This document shows, piece by piece, positions 53,071-64,000 of a stretch of 64,000 nt of DNA. Numbering within the stretch: the stretch's first letter is position 1; each line of letters opens with the position of its first letter. The stretch comes from Albula goreensis (taxonomy: Eukaryota > Chordata > Actinopteri > Albuliformes > Albulidae). The notes beneath the pieces were generated by a model. It was not told the origin of the DNA, made no database searches, and worked only from the letters and a program-made list of their open reading frames with translations. A program made the translations under genes and the position numbers. Where the stretch lies: the NCBI GenBank assembly GCA_022829145.1, contig CM040747.1, positions 30,220,936-30,284,935 on the forward strand. Reading direction: 5' to 3'.

Positions 53071-53321
53071 CCAACATTGAATCACAGAAAGCCTTTCATA
53101 TCTTTCTCCGCTCCCATGTTTTTTTTTTTTCTTCAGTCGTAGCACACTCATTAGAGTGACTAACAGTGAGAAGGGATAATGTGTCTGTAGTTTCAGCTGG
53201 GGGGAGTTGCATTTTATTTTGCACACTAATTGCAAGGGAGAGATTGAATCTGTTGAACACAAAATAATCAACCTGCAGAAAAGACTGCAGAGTAACAGGC
53301 ATTAATGCATGCTGATTGCTG

Positions 53322-53372
53322 ATACACACACACACATGCATACTCCCAAACACACACACACACACACACACT
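53322..53372 (+). repeat. (CA)n microsatellite, two blocks
   Basis: ACAC runs at 53,322-53,335 and 53,349-53,372 are separated by ATGCATACTCCCAA. Confidence 0.9.
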
Positions 53373-54089
53373 CATTCATTTAACTCAGGGTCAAGCTTGG
53401 TTTTGATCACGGTATTCTGTAGGCTGTAACAATAATAACAATTTTCATGTAAAATAATGATCCAAAAACTCACCCACTCAACCAAAAAATCACTGTGCCT
53501 GTTTACATAACTATATTACATCCATGAATGTGGTGTATTCAGAACACAAAGTGCTCCTACAGCAGTCAGCTGAGCGCAGTTATATTTATTGGGCCTCTGC
53601 TGTCGAGGGGGCGGATATGAAGTCTGGCTGTGTCTGAGCGTTAATGGATCCGTCACGGCAGACACGGTCTGAGCGTCTGCCCGGTCCGGGCAGGAAACGG
53701 GAGCAACGCCACCGCAAGCCGCCGCAGGTGAATTAATTCCTCATGAGCACCGCAGCCACCTCTTTCTCTCTCTCTGTCAATCTCCATCACGCTCTCATGC
53801 TGTCTCCGTCTGGGAAGGACCGGCAACGCTTCCAGTCGCCGCTCAGCCATTTTGTTTTGTGCTCAGCCGATGCTGCTGATAAAGCAAATCAGTGCATGAA
53901 ATTGCAGTCATTTCTAACGGACAGAACAGGAAGTAGAGGTTATATGTGACGTGCTTGCACCTCTCCACCCTGAGAGAGCTGCTCTTTCGTACATTAACAC
54001 TTTCAATATGATGTGAACTATCAGGATTCTGTCAGCACAGTCAGCAGTGAAAAGGTGCAAATGTTTCACACAATGTAACAGCAGACCAG
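53373..54089. other. Noncoding spacer with GC-richer patch
   Basis: 53,590-53,860 is CpG-containing (GCGGATATG, CCGTCACGG, GCCGCCGCAGG). The 68-codon plus and 65-codon minus frames here overlap and neither is recognised. Confidence 0.4.
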
Positions 54090-54330
54090 TACTCCAATTC
54101 TGTCTGATGTTTAGGTGGCCAGATGGAGACAGTGATGTTGGGAAGTTTCCCAGAACAGTGGGCAACCCGCAGCTCTTTACAATAGGTGCAATGGGGTCTT
54201 TAATAACTGCAGTTAGCCAAGACCTTGTTTGAACCTCTTATCTGAAAAACAACATCACCTGCAGCACATAGTCATTGTCTTTACTGTCTCCTTCTGGTCC
54301 ACCTTGACCACTTCCAACAATAAAAGTTCC
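54090..54330 (+). repeat. Decayed dispersed repeat common in fish
   Basis: Landmarks in order are CAGTACTCCAATTCTGTCTG, ATGTTTAGGTGGCCAG, GCTCTTTACAATAGGTGCAA, TGGGGTCTTTAATAACTGCA and CCAAGACCTTGTTTGAACCT, then a CTCCTTCTGGTCCACC-like end. I know this order from abundant teleost repeats with a GTGCAATGGGGTCTTTAATG core. The family name is not certain. No coding capacity. Confidence 0.55.
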
Positions 54331-56909
54331 AACCAATGAGCAGAACCAGGTTTCATGGTGGTAGGGCTGCTGGCTTAACAAGTGGTTTAATATAACATGC
54401 CTTTTAGCCACGTATTGTAACATTCAAGACTTGTCTGCTGTGACCCCCTGTACAAAGTTCTAGTGAAATGAAACAAGGTACCAATTGAATGATTGAGATG
54501 GGAGAACTTCTGGGTAGGGTTTTGTGGGTATATGCCCATGCAACAATATTATGGGAACAGATGCTGCTATAGCCATACTAGTTTAAAAGTAATGAATAAG
54601 AAATAGTTGTTGTTTACTAACTACCATACTCAAGAGGGGGAGATGTCTGTGTTGACATACCATCAGCATATTAAAAACCTTGCATCTCTTAAAAATTCAA
54701 CTTTTCAGGAAAAAAAGGTTCTGTTATTTCTGTACATCCGGGATGCAGTAGTCACATGGATTTCTCAGTGAATATTATTCCACGGAGCCATACAGCTTTG
54801 AGAAGTCACAACCAATGATGCAAGCTGCAAATTCATGTGTCAAAAAAAAAAAGGCAAAAAATGAGATACCAATTTTTTAGTCAGAACATCAAAGACATTC
54901 CCTCATTTGCTCCTTTTCTCGCTTTCTGATAAGGAACAAATCATCCGTGGGCTGAGTGTATCCTGTGGTTACGATGGAGCAGTAAAATGGCATTTAACAG
55001 ACGCTGCGCGGGTTTAATATAGCTTGGGGATTCATGCCTTAAGATGTTGCACTTTAAAAGCCTAACGGAAGACCTGCATAACATATACAAGTCACAAGAG
55101 GCTAACGCTCACTGCAAGCCCCACAGGATTTTGTTCTTACATAACCCACAGGGAGAGCGCTCTCATCCGGCTCCCCTCATGCGATCTGTTTCGCTGATTC
55201 ACTTCAAAAATCTTGACAAGGCATTGAAGAAATAAACCTAATGGATGTACAGAAAAATCTGCTGAACAGTAAAAGGAAATAGAATGAAACCACTGAAAAT
55301 GGAGAAAAGACAGAAGTGGGTCTGGTATTCTTACTGAATAAGGAAAGGTAGCTTCCTCTTAACTTCAGGGGCAAATTTGCTTTTAATGGGAATGTGTCTT
55401 GGCTGTCAGGTAATACTGACCTGCTTGTTGTGATTCTGGACCTTATGTCTCTTTATATGTATGTTAATATCCTGGTTATTTAATGTGCTTTATACTGTTC
55501 CCTTCCTGTGGATACAGTGATACAGTATTTAGCGGGCCACATACTTAGAGTCATTAGAAAACCTGAGCTGCACTGTGTACCTCCAGCCATTATTTAGCCG
55601 AAGCTGCCAGTATAACCACTGGTTAGCTACTTAGCTACAACACACAAGGTAAAATATGGGTATTTTGTTCAGCTTATTCTCCTTGGACCACTTTTGTTCA
55701 GCATTTTGGCAGTGCAATGTTTTTCTACATTTTCATAAACCAACAGGCTACACAGCCTAAATAGACTTTAGCACATATTGTGTTAGTCTGCTGAGTATCT
55801 TGTGGTGTAAACATAACAGTAACTTACTGGTGTTGATTGCAGTCAATGCCTTTTGGTTAAAGCTGACAGCAGCAGTAGCCAAGGTGTGATTTTATTGTCA
55901 TGGTAACCCCAGTGTTCACTCAACCATAAAAGAATCGTTGCACCCACTCCCACAGTGACCGGATTACACCAGTGCTCCCTAGTGGAAACATATGGGTGTT
56001 TAATGTAGAAATTTAACTTAATATGCATACATGTCCTGTAGTACCACAACTTAAATGACTTAGCAGATATCCTTCAATTCAGAGGGTCTGACAATGGAAA
56101 GAAGAGAAAAGCAGGTCTGAAGGAAATAAAACAAGAAGCAGAACATCCAAAGTAAGCAGGTTAACATTTTATAGGAAAACATAAATCATGTAGAGATTCA
56201 CTATGCAAGAAACCCAAAACCATACTTTCCTGTGGGTATACTTTCCTGTGGGACATACAAGTCATATGAAATACCTTTGTAGCTGCTTTAAATCAGCGAT
56301 GACTGTTTGTGTGATTTGTGCAGTATGTTATCACATGTCATTGTTGAAAATTTCATGGAAAAGTGTGAAATGCCTCAGTGTTGGTAAGTATAGCTAGAAT
56401 TGTACATGGCTGCTCAAGGCATGACTTCCATGTGATTGCATACTTTTAATAGTTGCTTAAATAGAAAAACAAATACCTGTTTAATGTGATTCTGACTTAA
56501 CTCTCATTTTGGCATCTTTCTTTGGCATGTGTTTTGCACACTGATTTTACAGAATAGTCTCCACTCTCCAGTGCCCACTGCTGGCTTGCTGGGCCCTTGC
56601 ATGATCTTAAACTGTGTATATGTTGACTTGTTCTTGATGGCATAGGCAATACGTGATAGGTGTTGCATCTGAAGTGTAAAAAAACAGAACGCCATACTCC
56701 ACATGCACCACCTGAATACGAAGCCCGATACAAAGAGAATCTTTCGAAAACTTTCGGTTTTTTTGACTGTGCTAAGTGTCTAACAGAGAGATAACTGTCT
56801 AATTTAACATGTAATCGGCTACGTAACAAGGAAGGACCACAATTCCAAAAAAGCCAAATTTCCAAACATCAGACATGTGAGGCTAGATTTGAATATGAAT
56901 GCACCTAGT
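54331..56909. other. Noncoding spacer
   Basis: No gene supported. The 122-codon minus-strand frame at 56,497-56,865 and smaller frames show no recognised domain and no paired splice signals. Confidence 0.45.
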
Positions 56910-57104
56910 CTCTTTAAGGGCATATACAATTATACCAAAACAGACTTTACATTACAACATGATCTCCATTGAATATTTTCTACTTTATTGGAGGCACCAC
57001 AAACATGTCCTTTGCAATGAATTCTTTTCATTTAAAATAGAATAGCAAGTGCACCTACCGGGACTGAAACCTGTTTTGATTTATCTGCATATGTGTTTAA
57101 GGAG
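56910..57104 (+). mobile_element. Small inverted-repeat element, copy 2 of 4
   Basis: It starts CTCTTTAAGGGCATATACAA and ends CTGCATATGTGTTTAAGGAG. The body has CAAAACAGACTTTACATTAC, TATTTTCTACTTTATTGGAG and TTTAAAATAGAATAGCAAGT. About 195 bp, noncoding. Confidence 0.65.
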
Positions 57105-58007
57105 ACTTGAGTCTGTTTGATTTTGTCCTTTATTTAATACATAGCGATAGACAGTGCAAAATTAAGGGTAGAAAGGAAAGCAAGGGAAAATGTGAATGTA
57201 CTGGTCAGCCGGGCCTTTATCAGGAACAAGCCTTGTCATACCACATCAGTGGCAGTCTCAGTAGGCTCTTGGTCCCTTCTATCCTTGCCAAAGAGCCTCT
57301 TGTCTTAAATCAGGACTGCTGTACTGTATCTGCAATCACATTATAAAGTACCTGGAATGAGCAGATTGCTCTGACAGACTGTCTCACCCCCAACCCCCAC
57401 TTGCCCTCCACTCCCGGAGAGCCGTCTAATGGAAATCCGGACATAATAGAAACAGACTTTTTTATCCCAGACTTTTGAACGAGTTGTTTTAACCTTTTAC
57501 TCTTTGATTTCAAGGTTAACGTGCTTTGACTCTGTTTTTTTTTCATGGAAAAATCATGGCTGTCAGAGATACTCTGAATCAAAGTGGCCTTCCTATCCAC
57601 AGAATCTGACTACAAACCTTAAAATGCTATACATTGCTTCACAGTTCTGAATTGACTCTGCTGAACAGTAGCAATAAGGGGAGTACACATCATCTGCACA
57701 TCCACAAAGCTTAACAAGTTTTAGCTTCAAAGGTAAGGAATGCATTTGGAGAAATATTGCATACTTACACAGTGCTGTAATGCCTCTGTTAGTATTTGGA
57801 AAAGTACAATAGAATGTCTCAGCCTCGCTTGTACAGTGCAGTAATCCTTCGTTAATGTGTCTCTTACTGCTGCCTAGCACAGTTATCAAATGTGATTAAA
57901 TTTGAAGGGAAGGTAATTGCACACAGATTTCAAATTTATGTTATATATTTATATCCATTTTCATTATGTGACACTGCATAAACTGGTTCTTTTGGGTACT
58001 GCTGTCA
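57105..58007. other. Noncoding spacer
   Basis: No gene supported. Confidence 0.4.
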
Positions 58008-58051
58008 GTGTGCGTGCGCACGTGTGTGCGCGCGTGCATGTGTGTGTGTGT
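58008..58051. other. Z-DNA-prone alternating purine-pyrimidine tract
   Basis: 44 bp of unbroken purine-pyrimidine alternation, including GCGCAC and GCGCGCG blocks inside TG repeats. This composition favours the left-handed form under negative supercoiling. It is also an unusual local concentration of CpG. Confidence 0.75.
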
Positions 58052-59514
58052 CTGCGCATGAGTGTCAGTAATTTGATGTATTTAACCCTTTAACTCTTTT
58101 TCGGTGGAAACCTGGCCACTCATCCACAGGCTCTTTTATAGCATTTGAATGTTTTATGATTACATTTATATAATTTTAATGAAAACCTCATGCCCTATTT
58201 GTACAGCTTATTATACATACTGACTCTAAATGTGTTCTGGGTAGTCACCAGCTGTACTTTTAACAATTTTGAGTATGCTGTCAGAGAGCACGCCATCTGC
58301 ACTAGCTTTTTCCCACCTCATAAAACCACAGTACAGCTGCATTGTGTCATGACCTGTTATCATATCCGTTGTATCAGTCATGTGAAGTGGTTGTAAGCTG
58401 AAAGCAAATACAGCATGCTTAGCATTCCATTGGATTTTCAAAGCTTTTGTCTGTGTTTATAGTCCTTGGCGTTATTACAGAATCTGTCTATCAAATTGCT
58501 TCACAGCTATATTCTTACACATTATTGTACGTATACAATAACAGAAAGTGCTGCTATAAAGAAATGGGCCTTTTTATTAAATATATATTTCATTTAAGAC
58601 AACAGGTCCATATTGTCCTGGAAGGGTATCCTTCAATAAAGGAGAATAGTCAAAGTTGTCTTTGTCTTGTTCAATATTGCAATATGGGAGAAGCAGGACA
58701 TTCATCTTTTTCCAAAGAACACAGGGTGCAGTACCTTTCTTATACAGTCAAAAATCTGGGTGAGTCATCATTAGTTTACCTTTTTCTAATTGGTCTAGAG
58801 GAATCGCAAAAGTAAAACATCTGCCTCTGTTGCTAAGCAGTACAGCTAAGGGCTCATTCACAGTTACAAGACGCTCAGAGCCACTGCTTCATTACTCAAG
58901 GACAGCACAGATGATAAGGGCCAAGATGTTTTGTTGTTTCTCCTTCCACCAACCTACAGTCTTTAACACACACAGGACTATTTGATTCTGAAGCAGAGAA
59001 AATATAACACAGAGTGATAATACATATTGCAAATAATAACACCAGTGTTTATTAGTACATGAATATTAGATAAATACATTTTACAGGTTAATAGCACCAG
59101 TGGATATTAGTGTACTCCGGGGAGGGTCAGGGTTTTAAAAACAGCCTAAATGGATATTCACTCACACACATACACAGATGGTTGTGAAACTGCCTGGTAG
59201 CAGTGTTCTATCATCCAAGGACAACATGCTTGACAAAACAGAATGCATCTCTTTGGCATTTTCCACAAGCGAGGGCCCTTTGGCACAGTTAAAACAGACA
59301 CACAGAACTTTGTGATTTCTAATGTTGAATAACATGTGCAAGCAAATGAATATGAGTATGTGACTAATACAGATTAATACTTAAGACTAAACCAGCACAC
59401 ATATATATATATATATATTAATCAAATTAATGATTAGGGTTGAGAATTAAACTAATTGAGTAATACAAATCACACTTCATATGAGTAATACAAATTTCCA
59501 TCACTATATATCCA
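58052..59514. other. Noncoding spacer with (AT)9
   Basis: No gene supported. The 122-codon frame at 58,447-58,815 is AT-driven and unrecognised. A pure AT run occupies 59,401-59,418. Confidence 0.45.
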
Positions 59515-59645
59515 TTTGTTGGTTGCAGCTGGTGAAATACCTGGCTTAAAGATAGAATGGCAGTGTCCTGCCGGGGAACTTAACCTGTAGCCTATAAGTC
59601 TCCAGCCCAGCTCCCTAACTGTTTTACTACACTGCCATCTGAATG
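59515..59645 (-). repeat. SINE copy, minus orientation, partial
   Basis: On the minus strand the order is GGCAGTGTAGTAAAACAGTT, AGGGAGCTGGGCTGGAGAC, CTACAGGTTAAGTTCCCC (altered B box), CAGGACACTGCC, a deletion of the GAGCAAGG block, then CAGCTGCAACCAACAAATGG. This matches tRNA-derived SINEs with a GGTAGGACACTGC-type middle. It is decayed and internally deleted. Confidence 0.55.
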
Positions 59646-59899
59646 CATGTCTTCCCTGTGCAGTGCTCAACATTATTTGCATTCTCCTTAGCCATCTACC
59701 TCCCACTGTCAGATCCTAATTAGTGTTGACATCATCATACCAGAGGATCCAATTTTATACACCATGCTGTGACGACAACCTCAATGCAATCACCATATGA
59801 CCTTAGCATGCAAGTGGTCCTTCTTTTCTCATTACACACACCAGCTTGGTGACTTAATTTAGCTGGTTACGGAGGGTTGGACCCAATCAAATGTACAGA
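59646..59899. other. Noncoding spacer
   Basis: No gene or recognised repeat. Confidence 0.35.
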
Positions 59900-60071
59900 C
59901 TCTTTAAGGGCATAAAGGGATTTCTTTAAGGGTATCCATTGTTATATTTTAGATTGAAATGAACACATTCCAATTGATAAGTTTACTTGTCTCCAATAAA
60001 TGAGAAAATACTCAAAGACGATGTAGTAATGTAACATTTGCTTTGATTGAACTGCATACACCCTTAAAGAG
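59900..60071 (-). mobile_element. Small inverted-repeat element, copy 3 of 4
   Basis: The best-preserved ends in the window: CTCTTTAAGGGCAT at the left and CTGCATACACCCTTAAAGAG at the right, the latter the reverse complement of the consensus start. On the minus strand the body reads AATCAAAGCAAATGTTACAT, TGAGTATTTTCTCATTTATTG and AGACAAGTAAAC, then CAATCTAAAATATAACAATG, as in the 39 kb copy. Noncoding. Confidence 0.65.
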
Positions 60072-60230
60072 GTCAAGGGCAATTCAGTCAAAATAGTTTT
60101 CCTCATATGTTTCCATCACATACTTAATGTTTTATCTGACACAAGCAAATACAGCTTTTGGAATGTGTTCTGTTCATTCTGAAGTAGAATAGCATGTTCC
60201 CTTTGTTTTAATAGCATGCACCCTTAACAA
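60072..60230 (+). mobile_element. Small inverted-repeat element, copy 4 of 4
   Basis: Abuts copy 3 in the opposite orientation. Landmarks are CAATTCAGTCAAAATAG, TTTTATCTGACACAAGCAAA, GGAATGTGTTCTGTTCATTC, AAGTAGAATAGCATGTTCCC and the end GCATGCACCCTTAAC. The left end overlaps or replaces the right end of copy 3, so one copy may have inserted at the edge of the other. Confidence 0.55.
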
Positions 60231-63200
60231 GTTTGATTGGGCCCCACCCTTAATCTCAGCTGGGTAGCTTCCAGATGGCATCCATACATAGATACATAAG
60301 TGTGGATTCTGTGTCCACACTAGGAGAATCTTTCATCGTGCTGTAGACCTCCCATCTGTGGGCTGCAGCAGGGCTCCGTAACCCTGGTGTGAGCCACAGG
60401 GATTGCTGCTTGCCATTTTTACTCAGTTCTTACTTGATCAGTAAGAGCAGCTGACTACACAGTTTAACCCACCTGAACTGGTTTCATGGGTCTGAACTGG
60501 TCTCTGAGTCTGTGAAAAATGTCAGAATCTGGCTGATATTATTTACTTTGCACTTCATTCCTAAGGTGGGATACAATTCTTTATTAGCTGAATGGTAAAA
60601 ATGAACATTTTTACCATTTTGAGAGATGTGTATGTTTGTCTGTGGTCACAAAAAATGTCACGTTACTTACAGCTGAACTTAATTGGACTTATTAACACTA
60701 TATATTTAGAGAAGTCATGGGAAATGAATGGTGACATTAAGCCTTGATGAGAAGGGAAAGGTTACTCTGGTCACCTCTGTCGCTGGCCTCGGGTTTTCCC
60801 TGTTCCGTTCCTGCATGGAGAGGCGGAATCTGCACACATCTGCACTTTTCCGGATCGGCACATTAGTCATCCCGGGAGACCTGTTCCTCTTCCCCCCCCC
60901 AAAATCACCACGGCAACGGAATGTTCGGCACATTCTGACTGGCGTCCCAGGGTACCGGTCCTTTTTGTGGAAAAGAACAGAGGACTGCAAGCTCCCTCTG
61001 TTCTGTACCGAGGCCCTGGGGTTGTGTTTTAGCCATCGAAGGTACTGTAAAATCTCAGGATTAGCGGTATCATAGTATTTATCTCTGTCTCTCTTTGTAT
61101 CTTTTATTCCATTTCGTGAGGAGGTGACTCCGGTCCTGTGAGAACAGGTTTTGGCTCAATAGCTCTTATGATGAATTTCTGATAAAATTAACCCCCTAAA
61201 CTCCATTGTCATGTTTTTTAAATAATATGTATTATGTGTAATTATTTTTTATCCTATTAAGCTATCATAGATGATGGCAGAAGCATTTTGTCCCTTAAAA
61301 GGCTGAGAAATGCACGCTGTGGTAACCATAATTCTTAGGAGGCCGTTGATTATGATAAATATAGTCTTGCCAACATGGTAATCCCTATGGAACGATTCTC
61401 CAGTGAAGTCTTTCAGTTCGTGAATGAGACCTTAGTATCCCCAGGCAAGTTTTTACATATCAACAGTGTGAGTACAGAAAGATAGAGAGTAGTAGGAATG
61501 TGCAATATCCACGCCACATAACCTTACAAACACTTTGAGTCATCAGGGGGTAAAAATACCTTTTGGTGTAGCTTGACAGAAAAATCACAGTGTATGAGAA
61601 GAAAGAAGATTGAAATGTTTCGCTGTTTATTTTTGTGAAGAAGAAGGAGGGAGAGAGGCGTGTTTGCGGAGCAATGTTCAGAGTGCCACTCACAGAGACG
61701 GAGAGCGGGCCAACACAGACACAGGAAGAAGAGGGGGTTCGTTAATGCGCTCTCCGCTGCTCCCTCGGCAGATCTGCAGATGAAAATGAGGCGACGGCGC
61801 ATTTCTTAAAATAAAGGTTAGATCCCATATTTAGAGCCTGCAGCCATTTTCGTTTACACATAACAAGGAAAGAAAAGAGGGGACCAATTTAAAAGCATGG
61901 CATATTCAGTGAACAAGTTGTATAAATATATGTGCCATGCTTCTCAAACGTGAACACATACACACACATGCACACACCTAAAACAATGTGGGCAAAGAGA
62001 GAAACGAACTCTTTTTTTGCCTGTGGGAAAGGGATTGAAGAATTTCCTTGCAACAAAATGGCATTCAGCTCCTATCCAACTAAAATGAATCCTTACATTA
62101 TAAAAGAAACCTGTGGTTTTATATAAGCGGGGCATGCTAGCATGTGGCCATGTTGTTCTCTCATTATGTGAAGAAATAGAGAACGGCGAGTTTAATTGAG
62201 GACTGTATCAGCAGGTTGTTTCCCCTCCTCCGGAATTCTGTCCCATGAAACCGACTGGTTGTTTCCTTAATAGGAGGAGGCGTACCCCTCCCCTTCCCCT
62301 CAGAAAAGGCTGCCTGTTCTCCACCCATGCGGGAGAGGGTCTGACAGACACATCTGGGAAATAGACACGTATCCTTCTGGTGAGCTGCAGGAAATCATTA
62401 CCTCCATATTGCAGCAGGTCTCCGGAGTGGAGCATGTACCATTTGTGTAGACCTGTGGGATTCACGCACAAATGTCAGCGTAGAAAAAAGGGAAAGTTAA
62501 CGAAAATGTTCAAGAGCTTTTAACTGACAGTCTGAGGACTTCCCCACTGTAGTCTTCAAATGTGCTGGAAGGATACAGAATCTTGCCTGGTAACTCTATC
62601 AAAAAAAGTAAACATTGAAGAAAATGTCACCATTCCGCTACACCTGACAAACAACAGGGATCCCATTTTCTGCCACTTTTCACACTTCGTGGGTATGCCC
62701 TTCGGAGTGAATGAACAAACGTTTACATGGTCCCTTAGGTTTGCCTTCGGCTCAGTTTACCTGTTCCCACCATAGAGTCCAGAAGATGAAGGAACAACAT
62801 GGCGAACAGTGAGCTATCACTGCTGCTCCATGTAAGGCATCGGCTTCCCTGGCGTTCCATCAAAACAAACTGAGGCATCATTAAGGGCACATGCTATCAG
62901 ATTAAACCATCCTGTATGTGCTTAATGATCGGCCTTTTACTCACAGGGTCTGGAAATGGAGGAAACAGGGATTTTTGTGGCTTTGAGCCATCCTTAAATA
63001 AGCCAGTGAGGCCTGAAGATATCCAGGATCGCTCAGCGCAACTAAGCTATCTAATTTATCTCACGTCAGTGCAGGTGAATTTACCGAGAAGCATGTGTGC
63101 ATTTTGGCCAAGGGTAATGAGGACTTCTGGGTTGTTGCCTTACACTGTCACCACTGGGACCAGGGCTGAGAGAGTTTGAGGTTGACCTCATGCCTCATTA

Positions 63201-64000
63201 GCAATGCTGCAGCATATGCATGGTGTCTTTTTCATTTCTGAAAGACAGCTGTTGATGTAGAAGATTTAAATATGGACATGAGATAATGAGATCGTAATGC
63301 GTGAAATGAAATGTCATGAACCCCGACAGGGTGGACCGTCACTCGGTTGTCAATCATTGACATGTTTGAATCAATCAGAAATGTTTTTCCCCTCCACAGT
63401 CATTTTGGTCTTCGATCACAAAGTCACTGATATTTTAAGTTGGTATCTCTTTCCATTTTCAGTTTAGTGTAACCTCATTTCCCCGTCACCATACTGAGGT
63501 CGAAGTCTGTTGTCCCTCTGATCCACTCTATCCCATACAGTATGTATGTATATTTAAAAGACAGTTGTATCTTGTTGGTTGCAGCTGGAAGCTTTCAGGA
63601 GAAAATCATATGCATATATGAACATTAAGCCCTGGAATGATAATTAGTTGGAATTATGTCAAGGGAATACATTTGGAAGACACATGATGATAAATAGCCA
63701 GAAATCTGTTGTCTTTCCAAACCACTGCTGCCTATATAGTATTCAATCAGATTTAAAGAACACTGGAGCTTTGTGTGTGCAACTAGATGTTTTCTGCAGA
63801 AAATCATATAAGCATATAAAAACAAACCTCCAGGGACAATGTATGGTTGCATGCTCCAAAAAGAAATAAATGTTGACAGCTGTTATGAGCCGGACCAATC
63901 CAGCCACACATTTCCTGCAGCCTGTAATTTCCTCTGCCCCGCTTATAAAGAGTGCTCGAAGTGCCTTTAAAATTAGAGGTCAAAACAGATCTCCCCTTCT
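60231..64000. other. Noncoding DNA to window end
   Basis: About 3.8 kb without a supportable gene. GC-richer patches at 60,760-61,030 (115-codon plus frame at 60,728-61,075, unrecognised) and 61,640-61,810. 62,880-63,170 is balanced, repeat-free sequence that could be a conserved element. At 63,599 and 63,797 a similar AGAAAATCATAT(A)GCATATA phrase occurs twice, about 198 bp apart. Confidence 0.4.

Noticed and set aside
56497..56865. 122-codon minus-strand frame
   Set aside because: No domain, no conserved motif and no splice context. An overlapping frame on the same strand is equally plausible, so chance is the simplest reading.
58447..58815. 122-codon plus-strand frame
   Set aside because: AT-driven, hydrophobic and Tyr/Ser-rich text without a signal peptide or domain that I can defend.

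Overview
The window looks like vertebrate, most likely teleost fish, nuclear DNA from a gene desert or a very long intron. The evidence is long (TG)n/(CA)n microsatellites, general CpG poverty, tRNA-derived SINE copies with the usual fish 3' tail, other dispersed repeats of types common in fish, decayed Tc1/mariner-like transposase relics and small inverted-repeat transposons. I find no complete protein-coding gene, no rRNA, no tRNA gene and no CRISPR array. Almost all open frames are short AT-rich chance frames or frames inside tandem repeats. The clade call rests on repeat types recognised by eye, not on a database search.

Layout. 1-12.8 kb is single-copy AT-rich DNA with a three-CCAAT cluster (1.41-1.49 kb), a small hairpin flanked by direct repeats (4.6 kb), two SINEs of one family in opposite orientations (5.1 and 10.3 kb) and two long TG microsatellites (5.5 and 9.2 kb). 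12,831 to about 24,570 is the dominant feature: a head-to-tail satellite array of about 35.5 units with a 331-bp period. Each unit is an old dimer of two related halves of about 149 and 182 bp. The array starts abruptly on the left and fades into decayed copies to about 25.0 kb on the right. 25-34.8 kb carries a two-copy 163-bp duplication, a TG-rich tract, a fish dispersed repeat, a G-run patch, another SINE and a roughly 500-bp nonautonomous transposon-like element.

34,857-34,985 is the best candidate for a real exon: 129 bp between a strong acceptor-like and a fair donor-like site. The rest, to 64 kb, is noncoding. It holds two Tc1/mariner-like relics on the minus strand (37-38 and 52 kb), four copies of an unnamed element of roughly 160-195 bp with terminal inverted repeats (39.0, 56.9, 59.9 and 60.1 kb), a decayed dispersed repeat at 54 kb, a Z-DNA-prone tract, two G-quadruplex motifs and several GC-richer patches that could be conserved regulatory DNA.

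Nothing here forms an operon or pathway. The most unusual object is the satellite: both halves carry donor-like and acceptor-like splice motifs at matching places, so if it is transcribed it could act as a field of repeated cryptic splice sites.
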